Below, in pieces: positions 51,359 through 62,284 of a stretch of DNA of 64,000 nt (position 1 is its first letter; each line of letters starts with the position of its first letter). This DNA comes from Pectinophora gossypiella (lineage: Eukaryota > Arthropoda > Insecta > Lepidoptera > Gelechiidae), in the NCBI RefSeq assembly GCF_024362695.1, contig NC_065410.1, forward strand, positions 740,001 to 804,000, read 5' to 3'. The position numbers and the translations under genes are program-made. The notes beneath the pieces are model-generated. The model saw nothing but the letters and a program-made list of their open reading frames with translations, made no database searches and was not told the DNA's origin.

Positions 51359-51617
51359 TTTAATATCCAAGTCTTATTCAAAATTTCCAACCTCAAATAA
51401 AGAGCTACTCTAACAAAGTCTATCTGTATCGAATAACTTAACTGGAATAGTGCCGGTAAAATATTAATTGGGCGGCTATTGGAGCCTGGGAGCAAACTAT
51501 TTGGACTAGGTCTCTGGGCGCCCGCTTTGCCCCCTAGTCCCCCCTTGGGCGATGGTCGAGTGCCGGGGTGAAGCGGGAGAATTACGCAAGTGCGCACAGA
51601 ATAGTAAAGAATTCCTT

Positions 51618-51750
51618 TTAATAATAATAATAAAACACTTTATTGCACACATATTCACAAAACATTGACAGGATAAACTTATTCTAGTTCCAGACAACCT
51701 TCGGTAAAGAATATGGTACATCTGTACAGCTGCAGTGTAGCGCGCAAATA
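51618..51750 (-). repeat. LINE-4-like 3' end
   Basis: AAAACACTTTATTGCACACA then AAAACATTGACAGGATAAAC; reversed it gives TGTGTGCAATAAAGTGTTTT and a (TTA)n tail. More diverged than the other LINE-4 copies. Confidence 0.6.
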
Positions 51751-51969
51751 AGTAAAATAAAATAATAGACACATTTTATATATACATATACATACACAAT
51801 CATATATACTAAATATATATATTATACACATACTATACATGTGTAAATACAATGGTACATATAAGTAAAAATAAAATATTAGTCCTTTTAGTGTTTAATA
51901 TATTTATTTTTTTGTCTCGTGTTTGATTACAATCTCACGTGACGGCCAGTTACGATGCGGTCTAATGTG

Positions 51970-52072
51970 AAGTAACGGCCTCTTCGGTGCGTGCGCGCTC
52001 ACAGACCGGAGGACCCGGGTTCGAAACCTAGTGATCCCTAGTTTAGTTAGGACATTGCAGGCTGATGGCATT
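51970..52072 (+). repeat. SINE-2 head fragment
   Basis: GCGCTCACAGACCGGAGGAC, CCGGGTTCGAAACC, GTGATCCCTAGTTTAGTTAG, CATTGCAGGCTGAT. The sequence between them is deleted. Confidence 0.7.
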
Positions 52073-52089
52073 TCTTAAAAGTGTCTTTC

Positions 52090-52245
52090 AGAGGTATATG
52101 ACCTCGCTGTATTGGGCTGGTTTTCTTTTCGCTGATTAGAAGGTCAGACAGGCAGTCGCTTCTGTAAAAAACCGGACCTGTCAAATCTTCAGGTCAGGTA
52201 AGCGGACCTCGTAAGAAATGGGTAAAGCTAGATAATATTAATTAA
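52090..52245 (+). repeat. SINE-4 3' half
   Basis: GTATATGACCTCGCTGTATT, GGGCTGG, CAGGCAGTCGCTTCTGTAAA, ACCGGACCTGTCAAATCTTC, TAAGCGGACC, AGCTAGATAAT. Confidence 0.8.
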
Positions 52246-52544
52246 TCCTAAGTATGTAGAGATAAGTGAGTGGGTTTAAAAAAAACACATCGAAGCATTT
52301 CATTTAAAAAAGCAATATTGCAATTTGACATTTGCATGTATAAAAGTAAGTGCGCAATGCACACTAATGTCGAATAGCAATATTGCTCTTTAGGCGAATT
52401 GCTTTGATGTGCCTTTTTAACTTCCCCGTAAATTGCCTATTTTAGAAAGGTCATAATCCTTCTATCAGTTTAAAGACATGTCCGAAATTTAAGCAGCTGA
52501 TTGCGTTCTACGTTATTTATTCACTTCCAGTGCCATACAGAAGC

Positions 52545-52720
52545 AACGTTATAACCACTGCTGGGCACAAGCCTTTGCTTAAGCAATCGGAGGGGATATG
52601 CAGCATACTCCACCACGCTGCTCCACTGTGGGTGGGTGGAGGTGTTTTTTTGCTAATATACGGAAACATTGTGCCTGAAGCACGGTATTATCCATTTTGA
52701 CAATCAGGTGATAAAAGCTT
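52545..52720 (-). repeat. SINE-1 3' part, diverged
   Basis: CCACTGCTGGGCACAAGCC, CAATCGGAGGGGATATGCAG, CCACCACGCTGCTCCACTGT, GGTGGAGGTGTTTTTTTGC. Confidence 0.8.
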
Positions 52721-53139
52721 ACAATGTTACGTAGAGTTAAGTATATTTTTATTTACTTTATTTTAATAAAGAATTTTACGCCTCCCCGTTTTGCTACCAG
52801 TCTTCAGTGGGGGGAGTCTCCTACCCCCAATTGGGTAACCCCGGGCGTCGAACCGGAAACTTTCCGATAATACACCCTAAAGTTAGCTTGTTTACTTTTT
52901 TCTGGTATTTCAAGTAGCTTCAACAAATAGCTAATAAGAAATCAAAGAGATAAACAAGTTTAGCGTGTTCAGTGTGGTCGATAGAAGAAGAGAAGTGTTT
53001 AGCGTATTATTCGTTCAATATAACATAACAAAGCATTACGCCTGTGATAAGCAGTGGTATATACAACTGAAGTATATAAAACGAAGAAGAAGAGGTATAT
53101 TTCACCAACACAGGTGCAGTCTGAAAACCAGGGTTGAGA
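52721..53139. other. Nothing recognised
   Basis: A C-rich stretch (52,780-52,850) holds CAGTGGGGGGAGTCTCCTAC. A 65-codon frame (52,965-53,162) has no known motif. Confidence 0.3.
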
Positions 53140-53265
53140 TATTTCATCTCGGCATATGCTGAGATTGTTACCGTTTGTGATGGAAAACTTTATTTTATAA
53201 TTGTGTTATGTAAATCTGCGGATCACAATAAACACTATTTTATTATTATTATTATATTAAAAAAT
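53140..53265 (+). repeat. Unassigned LINE 3' end
   Basis: TTATGTAAATCTGCGGATCA, CAATAAACACTATTTTATTA and (TTA)n suggest the 3' end and tail of a non-LTR element. Confidence 0.45.
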
Positions 53266-53624
53266 GAAATTTATTTATTTTATTTATTTACGACATCACA
53301 TTAAAAACCTCAAAAATAACAGTATTTTCCCACTATTTAATGGATGTTATTATACATAAACCTTTCTCTTGAATTACTTTATCTATTTAAAAAAACAGCA
53401 TCGAAATCCGTTGCGTAGTTTTAAAGATTCAAGCGTACATAGGGATATAGGGACAGAAAAAGCGACTTTGTTTTATACTATGTAGTGATACACGCACTCC
53501 TCATCAGTTATGTAATAAGTGGCGAGCTTAATGTATAAGTTCGAGTCTCGTCTGTGTCACGATTAATCGATCTTTTCTATACGTGAAAAAGACAAGACAT
53601 GGTTATTACAAGAAAAACATCTTA

Positions 53625-53720
53625 TTAATGCAGAGAAGCTGGCTGGTACTCAAAACTAACTAAACTTCGGGCAAGTCCGGGGTCAAGAGCAAACCCATCA
53701 AAGGTAAAAAAAATGATTAA
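53625..53720 (+). repeat. LINE-6 C-terminal remnant
   Basis: The plus strand has CTTCGGGCAAGTCCGGGGTC then AAGAGCAAACCCATCAAAGG, the inverse of the block at 42,715-42,760. It codes for the R-A-N-P-S-K end. Confidence 0.55.
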
Positions 53721-53971
53721 AATACAACCACATCCGAAACAAAGAGCTGGAGGGATCCTGCCTTCATAACTGTCGTGACCTTCCGCTAATACGAGCCGGA
53801 ATGCTGACAATCGTGCTTCACGTGCCAATGTTGATTTAATTTATTTCAATGAGATACTTTCCAGACTTCGTTCCCTAAATTAAATATAGATGGCGCTGTA
53901 CAGATTTGGCTCAGTTTAACCTTCTAATTTCATGGACAGACATCATTATCAGACATCGTCATCTTCCTAAC

Positions 53972-54262
53972 ATAAACTCACGCCTATTTCCCACCGGGGT
54001 AAGCAGAGACTATAGAATTCCATTTGCTTCGATCCTGACACACTTTTCTTGCTTCCTCCACATTCATCAATCGCTTCATACACGCACGCCGGTTCAGAGT
54101 AGATCGTATCGAACCTTTTCTAAGGACATCTCCAATTTGATCATCGTAAGTCCTTCTCGGTCTTCCTCTGCCAGCCCTACCATCAACTTTCGCTTTATAT
54201 ACCGCTTTTGCAATTCTAGTATCCTTCATTCGCTCAACGTGTCCAAACCAACCTAACATTCC
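53972..54262 (-). pseudogene. RTE-a reverse transcriptase C-terminus
   Basis: A clean minus-strand frame of 91 codons: GWFGHVERMKDTRIAKAVYK, GRPRRTYDDQIGDVLRKG, RRACMKRLMNVEEARKVC and end AYPGGK-stop. This is the C-terminal region of an RTE-type LINE. The stop TAG lies inside the tail ACCCCGGTGGGAAATAGGCG, so there is almost no 3' UTR. All upstream domains are missing. Confidence 0.82.
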
Positions 54263-54274
54263 CCTCTCAATCCT

Positions 54275-54432
54275 AGTATCTTCCTAACATTATCCCGTTT
54301 TTCACAGGGTCCGCTTACATATCCTGAAGATTTGACAAGTTGCCTGTCTGGCCTTAAAAGCCGCGAAGGGAAAACCAGCCCAATACAGGTTAGGTCACGT
54401 ATCTCCGAAAATGTATTGTTAACAGACATAAG
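54275..54432 (-). repeat. SINE-4 3' part
   Basis: TAGTATCTTCCTAACATTAT, CACAGGGTCCGCTTACATAT, CCTGAAGATTTGACAAG, GAAGGGAAAACCAGCCCAAT, ACAGGTTAGGTCACGTA. Confidence 0.8.
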
Positions 54433-55184
54433 CAATTTTTATATTTGTTTTTGGGTACAAATTATGACTCTTGTTATTCCACCTATTATTCTAATCTAAC
54501 CGACAAGATCCTACTGCTGGGCAAAGGTCTCCCCTTCCTCTTTTCATTTTTCGCGGTCCTATGCGTAGCTATTATTATTCTGATCAAAATAAATTGAAAC
54601 AATATTGGTAGCAACATAGTTCTACGAGTATATGTATCAGATTCAAATATCAAGCAATAATTACTTTTATTCATATCTCTGCCATTACATTATAATTTTG
54701 AATAATTAATTATGTAGCCCGAACCATGAGAAAATAGGTAACCATCACGTGAAATCTGAACAGAGTCATGTAGGGTATATTTTTTAAGGAACATACTCTG
54801 GAAAATCCCTTATTGAGGATAGGAGATACAAACGTCGAGAAAGAAGAAAAATATTTTGTTGAAATATACATCATACTTCTTTCCCATTTAACTTATTACA
54901 CCCCAATGAGTCACATTGCATAGCGCATCTGAAATTATTTTTAAATTCTTGAAATGTTTGGAAAGTTATCATAATTATCATAATTTTGAAAGTGTGGTGC
55001 TTGGTTCTGCGGACCAGTCTCTGTATGTGTGGAAGTGCGTGAAGGAAATGCATATGTGTAAGTATATTAGGCGAAGTGTGAACTTATATGTATACAAATG
55101 TAAGTACTTTGTTTCTTATGTAAATGACATTTAATATGTTGGAAATAAGAAATAAATTCTCTTTAACCATAAGTATATTTTATG
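54433..55184. other. Nothing recognised
   Basis: Short overlapping frames on both strands (72 codons at 54,916; 60 codons minus at 54,871) without known motifs. Confidence 0.3.
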
Positions 55185-55765
55185 TTTTTTATACTAACAT
55201 TAGGTACAAAGGAAGACCAAGAAGGACGTACATTGACCAAATTGAAAATTGTCCTTAGAAAAGGTTCAATACGGTCTACTCTGGACCGGCGTGCGTGTAT
55301 GAAACAATTGATGGATTTGGAGGAAGCAAGAAAACTATGTCAGGTCCGAAGCAAATGTAATTTAATCATTTTTATAGTATGCACTTCGACGTGTGTGCAG
55401 GAAATTCACGAGTCAACTCTGCTCACTCCATTCCGTCTACGGACAAATAGATATCGGCAGGCATTTCATCCTTATGTTGTGGATATACCACCAATCCGCA
55501 CTAAACGTTTTGCCTCTTCCTTTTTGATGCGAATAGCAAACGACTGAAACTATCTGCCGGCATCTATTTTTCCAACTCGTTATAATCTGGTCTTCAAGGC
55601 TAGAGTGAATAGGCATTTGCTAGGTAAGCATGATCCTCACCAGAAGACCCCATCGTCACTAACCATCAGGTGAGATTGTGGCCAAACGCAAGCCTAATAA
55701 TTAAAACACAAATTCCATAGTATCTGCTTACCCTGGTGGGAAATAGGCGTGAGTTTATGTATAAA
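55185..55765 (+). pseudogene. RTE-a C-terminus split by LINE-6
   Basis: 55,190-55,380 encodes YKGRPRRTYIDQIE, then after a frame change VLRKGSIRSTLDRRACMKQL and LEEARKLCQVRSK. 55,706-55,765 resumes with AATTCCATAGTATCTGCTTA, CCCTGGTGGGAAATAGGCGT, GAGTTTATGTAT. AATT is present at both junctions. Confidence 0.78.
55381..55705 (+). pseudogene. LINE-6 C-terminus inserted in RTE-a
   Basis: Plus frame: YRQAFHPYVVDIPPIRTKRF, ASSFLMRIAND, then TGA where the family has W (WN), YLPASIFPTRYNLVFKARVN, RHLLG. 3' UTR CAGGTGAGATTGTGGCCAAA and an AT-rich tail follow. Strongly 5'-truncated. Confidence 0.75.
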
Positions 55766-56082
55766 GTGTCTATACTTTGTAAGCTTACTAACAATATGGA
55801 CACGAAAAATAATATTTAGTAAGATTCGTTTGGACTTGACAGTCTTTGCCTTTCCAATATCACCACAATACAAGTTAAGTAATTGTTATAATTATTATTT
55901 GGGTCTAGACTGATTTGTATATAATTAGGATTTCTTTGTGTCCCTGATACGGTAAAAGCTCTTTGTTTTGACTTCTAGACAGCCCCATTGAGACCAATTA
56001 TGTAAGAGGTAAGTCTTTTCTCAAGTAGTCTCAGATATTGGAAGATAACAACAGTTCATACATAACATTACGTCTATTTCCT

Positions 56083-56416
56083 TCCGTAGACTTCCGAAGT
56101 CCAGTGGTTGAGCGTTGGGCTCACGATCCGAAAGTCCCAGGTCCGATTCCCGGTGGGAACATATCACAATAATTAATGTGTAGGCCCTAATTTGGTTAGG
56201 AAATTACTGGCTGATCACCAGATTGGCCGAAAGTAAGATGATCAGTGCTTCGGAAGGCACGTTAAGCCGTTGGTCTCGGTTATTTCTTACTGATGTAAGT
56301 AAGTAGTCGTTACAATATGAGCCATGTCAGAGGCCTTTGGCGGCTCAATAATAACCCTGACACTAGGGTTGATGAGGTTGGTACTCCACCTCACAACCCA
56401 CACGATAGAAGAAGAA
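56083..56416 (+). repeat. SINE-2, full length
   Basis: Head (AAGTCCAGTGGTTGAGCG, AGGTCCGATTCCCGG), GTAGGCCCTAATTTGGTTAG, core, TTACTGATGTAA, GGCGGCTCAATAATAACCC, CACCTCACAACCCACACGAT and AGAAGAAGAAG. Confidence 0.9.
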
Positions 56417-56559
56417 GCGTTGACATAAAATGTTCTTCACGTCTGCCTTGCGGCGTACAAATCTACACATATTAAGTAAGTTTTCTACCAACGCGTTAAG
56501 AAAATCCATAAGATAAACATTTAAAAAAGTCATGGAAATCAGTTCAGTCATGTGTTATA

Positions 56560-56690
56560 TCATGTAACCACTTTAGAACCCTGACGCACTATCTCATTTG
56601 ACATTTAGTGAGACTTACGGTTTAATTTGTCAAAAAAGTTAATGTGACATGGTATCAAAGTGTATACAAATTAGTACTCGTGACCGTATG
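56560..56690 (+). repeat. rep-P copy
   Basis: CACTATCTCATTTGACATTT, AGTGAGACTTACGG, GTTAATGTGACATGGTATCA, GTGTATACAAATTAG. Confidence 0.7.
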
Positions 56691-56984
56691 TATGTTTAAT
56701 GATATCCATTATGGCGTCTGTAATTTAAGTAATACTGGTGAAATCTCGTCGTTAGGCAAATACCAGTCTCGCATAGAAACGAAACCTCAAATTCCGTTTC
56801 CGCAAAGGTTCCCGAGCTCATAACGTGAAACTATCCACATTAGCTGGTTTTGTTAAAAGGTACAGTATACATATACACTGGAAGTAACACTAGTTGATAA
56901 TTATACACGAAGATGACAGACAAGTGTATACATTCGTTTTCGTAATCTTTATTAGGGAAGACACATTTATAAACAAATAATGCT

Positions 56985-57030
56985 TTCCCGGTGGGAAATA
57001 GGCGTGAGTTTATGTATGTCTGTATGTAAT
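56985..57030 (+). repeat. RTE-a tail
   Basis: TTCCCGGTGGGAAATAGGCG then TGAGTTTATGTATGTCTG: only the last ~35 bp of the family, so an extreme 5' truncation. Confidence 0.65.
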
Positions 57031-57049
57031 GCTAACTTATCCACACCAC

Positions 57050-57385
57050 TAATAATTTTATGTAATTTTATAATTTTATGTACTTAACCACCTATCTCTA
57101 AGTTTTATTCTGCAATAGTTTTAGTTTTCGTTTGATTTTTTCATACCATTTAAAAGTTGTTGTGTTGTATTAGTTGGACGATTTATGTTTTTTCTTTCTT
57201 AAATTTTATTTTCAATTATTATTGTTCTTTTTAAGCTCACTTTAGTTTATACTTTTTATTATCAGTGTTGTGTGCATCTATAATTGGCAGGCATACCGGA
57301 ACTTTTCCTTTGTGTATTTTATATTGTGTGTTTGTGTATGTACTGCTGTTGATGTACCATAGTAAATAAATAAATAAATAAATGC
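57050..57385 (+). repeat. Unassigned LINE 3' UTR
   Basis: T-rich sequence ending in TACCATAGTAAATAAATAAA with (AAAT)n, like the LINE-2 tail type. No ORF remains. Confidence 0.45.
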
Positions 57386-57447
57386 TAAAAACAGGTACAA
57401 AAGGTGGACTTATCTCTAAAACAGATCTCTTTCAGCCAACCCCGCAT

Positions 57448-57560
57448 GGTGTGTACATTACATGAGCCATATCAGGGGCCTATGGCGGCTCAATAATAAC
57501 CCTGACACCATAGTAGATTGGGTTGGTGATCCACCTCACAACCAGCGCGATAGAAAAATA
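57448..57560 (+). repeat. SINE-2 tail fragment
   Basis: GTACATTACATGAGCCATAT, CAGGGGCCTATGGCGGCTCA, ATAATAACCCTGACACC, CCACCTCACAACC. Confidence 0.8.
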
Positions 57561-58119
57561 TTTCATGTCGGTTAAACGAGCTGCGAAAGAATGCAAGGGA
57601 TATTGGCGATGAGTTTTAAATTCTAAATCTTATTTACTCGCGAGCTGGACGTGGTAGCAATTTAAACTTCATACCATCACACTGCAACTATACATCTTGC
57701 AGTCACTTGCGCAACAGTTGTATGACTATCACGAACCGACACGTTGTAGGCACGTGCATCTGTGTGCGTGAATGGAATCTGTAGCATGCGATTATACAGC
57801 TGATTTACTGCATCGAATTTGTATTTTGAACTTCGAACCTGGACTACGATTGTTCAAAGCAAAGCGAGGAATACAGATCTACAATTTCTTTTCAACTTCC
57901 TCCTCACCACACAATCGTATATTGCGTCGAATTACGACCAGATTTAGTAGGCTGAGCTGTAGGCCATCTCCGGGGTCCACAGGTTGCGGATAGTGGAACG
58001 GCCATCAGATATGATGGTTAGCTGCGAATATAAAAATAAGCAGTCCCTGACCAAACAGCGGCAGGATTAGCAGAACGTAGTGGGTAGCTCACTGGGACGG
58101 GTTAACCTATAAAAAATCT
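57561..58119. other. Nothing recognised
   Basis: A 73-codon frame (57,772-57,993) has no recognised motif. Confidence 0.3.
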
Positions 58120-58415
58120 ACTTAGGTTCTATGACGATTTTGTGACGTAGCGAGTAGGCGCCGCTACTTCAAAAGCGCAATCCTGATGCCGGGCCACAGC
58201 GGTATCAGTACTGTTTGGAGGCCGAGGAAATGGATTCTGGTAGGGCTCTAGCTAGAAGTGCTAGAACATAACCGATTGAGAAATTGGTCAGTTTACTGCG
58301 GAACGGAAGGCGATTGGGGCAACCACCGTTCTACACGCCCTATATATGGAGTAATGAAAATGGAGGCGATTACTCCACCGACAAGAGCGCAGCTCTTAAA
58401 TAAAGAAAGGGAGAC
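58120..58415 (+). repeat. SINE-5/RTE-b-like element
   Basis: CAGTTTACTGCGGAACGGAA, GGCGATTGGGGCAACCACCG and tail hairpin AAGAGCGCAGCTCTT (58,383-58,397). The hairpin loop (GCA) matches RTE-b; the body is SINE-5-like. Confidence 0.65.
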
Positions 58416-58682
58416 AAACAGATTCAGCTGGGATATCGCGTAGACATGCGGCCGAAGAAAATATATTAATGATCGCAAAGATGTTCTTACGGCAACTGTA
58501 GCAGTAAGCATTGTAGTAAGCATTGCACCATGGAAACAATTGCAAATGAAATCGTCAAGTGATCTGATATCAAATGAATTGAATCGTGTCGTAAGGAGGC
58601 AGCATAACTTTCACAAACTCATGCGCGATCCCTAACGAGTGGGCAGAGACACAAGTAAACAGACGAAGGACGTACTTAATAT

Positions 58683-58998
58683 ACGATCCCGACGACCCGA
58701 TTACTCTAGCCATAGAGGCAGCCAATCAGCTTGCGACACCAAACACTTCAAGATACCGACCCCGCCGGCGGGGTCGACGATTTCCCTCAATCACCGCTTA
58801 TCGCTATCGACCCACTAGGGTCGATTAATTCATTCAAATATTTTTCCTCTCAGACGACGCCCTGAGCCTAGGTTCGCGCCCAACTGGGCACCCTCAGGCA
58901 TGTTGTCTTAAACGTTGTACCGGGTGAGAGCCTTCAGCGCTCCCCATTTGTCCGGCCAAGTAGTTAGTGCCATCTGCGGCAAATGTACAAACAAGTTA
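58683..58998 (+). repeat. LINE-3 3' end
   Basis: DPDDPITLAIEAANQLATPN in frame, then a small frame change, the CAGACGACGCCCTGA stop region and the 3' UTR to GCCATCTGCGGCAAATG. No poly-A tail follows. Confidence 0.7.
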
Positions 58999-59164
58999 AC
59001 GGAAGACAATTATAATCCACTTTTGGAATACGAAGTCCAAGCACATCGCCCATATAATGGTCCATTGACTTAGAAAAGACGCAGAATAAAGAATTCTGCG
59101 TGTAGAACAGTAACTATCCCGTACTAATTCGTATCGGGCGCCGACCTCAGCGCCTCTGGGTTTT

Positions 59165-59372
59165 ACTTTAATCACATCCCGGACACTTCATACAAACAAC
59201 CTCGTTTTACACATGTAGACACCACACTTTAACGTTATCGTACACGCGCATTTGTGTGTGTGACGTTTGACGCCATACGATTCAAGTCTAAACTATGTCC
59301 GAGGGGGGGGGGGGTAAACCTAGCTCAGCCACTGGTGCTGTTCTATACGTAGTATTATTCCTTATTCTATGC
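59165..59372 (+). repeat. rep-Q copy
   Basis: ATCCCGGACACTTCATACAA, GACGTTTGACGCCATACGAT, a 12-G run near 59,301, and GTTCTATACGTAGTATTATT. Confidence 0.65.
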
Positions 59373-60125
59373 TTTAGTCTTAAATGGCCGTAAGCTATTG
59401 AGGGAGTGCGCGGGATGTCTGTTCTCCTCGTACACGTTAGGCGGTAAGAATTACATTTTTGCAGTGTACGGGGTGTGGCTAGGATACAATCCCTCTACAG
59501 GTTTTTACAACGTGCCCGGAAAGACAAGCAGCTGAATGTGTTCTATGATCCTTATTCGCTCCCAGTTCAGCTTAGAAGTTAACTAATTGATACAAAGGTG
59601 TTTCACTTTAGCTACACCACTGAAAATACTTGTACTGTATCAAGGTGTAATAACTCGACCAGAACAAGAGTACGTCTGTACAAATGAGCAGGAATCCTCG
59701 TGGCCAGTCGTTGCGATTAAAAAGCCCAATTAACCTTAATTACACCTGGAATTCCGGATTAGCCCATGTTCCGGGAAATATTGTTAAAACTGTTTAAAAT
59801 AATTTCCGTGCGCTGTCCCGGATATAGCATCGTCTGTCCGGGAAAACGGGTTGCAAAGTTTCCGTTTTATAAGATGTCTGAAAATATATTTTCTGAGATT
59901 TTATTCGACATACATTACGCTCACGTTACTATTTGTGCATTTAAATAACTATTCTTTATTAGAAATATCATTCCCATCTCTGATTATCTCCAATACTATA
60001 AAATATCTATTTCAAATTGGATTTCGGTATCAGATGTATAGACTCAATCTATACATTAAAGTGAATACAAAGAAAATAATAATTACGGTAGCATGCATGA
60101 AATTAATGCTTATTTCCGTGTTCGT
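59373..60125. other. Nothing recognised
   Basis: Short frames only. The reverse-complementary AGATTTATC arms of MITE-9 begin just after. Confidence 0.3.
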
Positions 60126-60129
60126 CCAT

Positions 60130-60260
60130 TATTAGATTTATCTTGTATCAAAATTTGAATTCAGAACTTTATTGTTGTTTTGATTATGATCGCCGCGTGA
60201 AAAAACAAACAATAAAGTACATAATTCTAAATTCAAATTCTGGTACACGATAAATCTGAT
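60130..60260. mobile_element. MITE-9, short inverted-repeat element
   Basis: AGATTTATCTTGTATCAAAA and TTTGAATTCAGAACTTTATTG (left, 60,136-60,178) are inverted at ~60,205-60,258 (ending TACACGATAAATCT). The centre contains GATCGCCGCGTG. Confidence 0.6.
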
Positions 60261-60293
60261 AAACATAAAACTTTTTTTCTCTTTATCTTTTAG

Positions 60294-60338
60294 GAACTTT
60301 TGTTTTCAAAACATGCCAGCTCCATCGAACCTTAACAA
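60294..60338 (+). other. Candidate short exon with a start codon
   Basis: A pyrimidine tract CTTTTTTTCTCTTTATCTTT ends in AG (60,292-60,293), and GTAAGT follows at 60,339-60,344. The 45-bp stretch between holds ATG at 60,313-60,315 in context CAAAACATG, encoding MPAPSNLN and two bases of the next codon. It would be a first coding exon with upstream 5' UTR spliced on. No partner exon is identified, and such signals arise by chance. Confidence 0.3.
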
Positions 60339-60344
60339 GTAAGT

Positions 60345-61085
60345 ATTACAATCTATTACATATATAAACAGAACAATTTAACTTATTTAAACTTAAAATT
60401 AGATCCAGAGTTTTCCAACGGACTCCGAGGAAGGGTCTGCTAGAATTTTCTGTCATGCCTGTGTTCATAAGATTGATTTTTAACATTATTCTGAACAATT
60501 TTCTTTTCATTTTTTTTTTTTTTTGCATTCCGTCAGAATATACTGAACATCATTGGTGCCACACAGATCACCATTGGGCAAACCGCTTTTTTTTTTCATA
60601 ATTATGAATCGCAAACATGAAACTTTGCGAAATACGAAACTAGAAGTACCTACTGTACTAAGTTATGTATTTAATTATTCAAATTATTTATCTTTTAATA
60701 CCTAATATTACGGTCCAACACTGAGTTGTTTATAAATTCGAGAAATATTAACCCTGGCTGAATGATAAAAGCCTTTGCTTGTAACAAGTTTTGACACTAA
60801 CGACTTATTTTGGCGCGCTGAAAAATAGCTTGTGACAACGACTAATAGGTCTAAAACTTTAATAGAATTGGCAAATTCTAAAATACCCTCAATTTTGAAA
60901 ACAGATAAGGATGATGCATTGGTTCAATATCTACAGTTGTCTAGACAATGCAAATTGTCTGTCAGACGGATTTATCTAAAATATAGACGACGAAGTTGAA
61001 CGAAATGGATTTTTGAAGAGTTTTCTGAGGAAAATAAGGGCTTATTGAAATCTAACCATTTATATAAGTTAGGTGGTAGGTTACT
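60345..61085. other. Nothing recognised
   Basis: AT-rich; poly-T at 60,508-60,525. If the 60,294 exon is real this is intron. Confidence 0.3.
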
Positions 61086-61089
61086 TGAT

Positions 61090-61170
61090 TAAGATTACTT
61101 GTGGCTTTGTTCACATCATTAGGAATAAAAGGTGTGAGCTTATGCATGTGTTTGTGTGTGTTTATCTAAA
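61090..61170 (+). repeat. SINE-6-type end, decayed
   Basis: GATTACTTGTGGCTTTGTTC and GGTGTGAGCTTATGCATGTG match 16,838-16,905. Confidence 0.5.
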
Positions 61171-61237
61171 GGGTTGTATAGAAAACTTTTAATATACTTA
61201 AGGATTTCACGACTTTTTCATGATGAACAACCAATCA

Positions 61238-61815
61238 ATCAATCAATAATAAATTATTTATTGCACAAAACGTATACATAGGATATACTGGGTGCTAGTG
61301 ACATCGTAACGAATACTGAGGGGGTTGATTCAGACCTTGATTCTGAGTTAAAATCAAGTGAAATTTTCCGTCGCAAAATTCATGTTTTTTTTTAGTTTTT
61401 TTAAATTATTTTCAATTCTATACTTTTGCGATGGAAAATCCACTTGATATTAACTCAGAATAATCAGATGAATCATCCCTCTCAGTATTCGTTACGATGA
61501 CACTCACACCCCGTACAAGTACATACGGTAGCCATATAAGTAGGTATGGGTGTTAGTGACACCGTAACGAATACTGAGGGGGATGGTTCAGACCATGATT
61601 CTGAGTTGATATCAAGTGGAATTTCATGTCAAAAATTCATGAAAATTTTTCTTTTCTTTTTAATTATTTTCCAATCCATACTTTTGCGACGGAAATTTCT
61701 ACTTGATATCAACTCAGAATCATGGCCTGAACCACCCCTCAAAGTTTTCGTTACGATGTCACTAACACCCTGTATACTTACGAATAAAAATAAGCACTAT
61801 AGGCGGCCTTATCAA
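61238..61815 (-). repeat. LINE-4 3' end split by a MITE-1 pair
   Basis: 61,238-61,285 (AATAATAAATTATTTATTGC, ACAAAACG) and 61,776-61,815 (GCACTATAGGCGGCCTTAT) are the two sides of a LINE-4 3' end, opened by the MITE pair. Confidence 0.75.
61286..61775. mobile_element. MITE-1 pair, plus orientation
   Basis: Units 61,286-61,512 and 61,548-61,775 with linker GTACATACGGTAGCCATATA. Arms contain CATCGTAACGAATACTGAGG and, inverted, CTCAGTATTCGTTACGATG. Outer end CTAACACCCTGTAT. Confidence 0.87.
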
Positions 61816-62054
61816 CAACAATTTGTCAATATAACGATTGCTTTACAAAATGTTAATATTTCAGCCACATTACAGGACATAATTTTCTCAGGTTTGCGTC
61901 ATCATAATCATAATAATTTTGTCCTAAGATATTCTAATAATTTTATACAATTATAATAACAAGACGTTTATTTCGGATAACAAGCACCTAAACACGTTCC
62001 ACGTTTTTCCGTTCTGGTTGTGGCTGCCTGGCAGAAATTGTTAAATCTATTCTA

Positions 62055-62160
62055 TCGAGTGGGTTGTGTGGTAGATTACCAACACCATCAACCCTGGTGT
62101 CAGGGTTATTATTGAGCCGCCAAAGGCCCCTGACATGGCTCATGTAACGACTACGAATAT
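62055..62160 (-). repeat. SINE-2 tail fragment
   Basis: TCTATCGAGTGGGTTGTGTG, CATCAACCCTGGTGTCAGGG, TTGAGCCGCCAAAGGCCCCT, GACATGGCTCATGTAACGAC. Confidence 0.85.
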
Positions 62161-62284
62161 CATGTCATATCATGTATATGATTACGTATGTCATGTATGT
62201 ACGAATACTAAGTATTGTGCGATAAAGTATAACTATTTGATTTGATCCTGCCAAATAATTTTAAGCAAAAATAATCTTACAATT

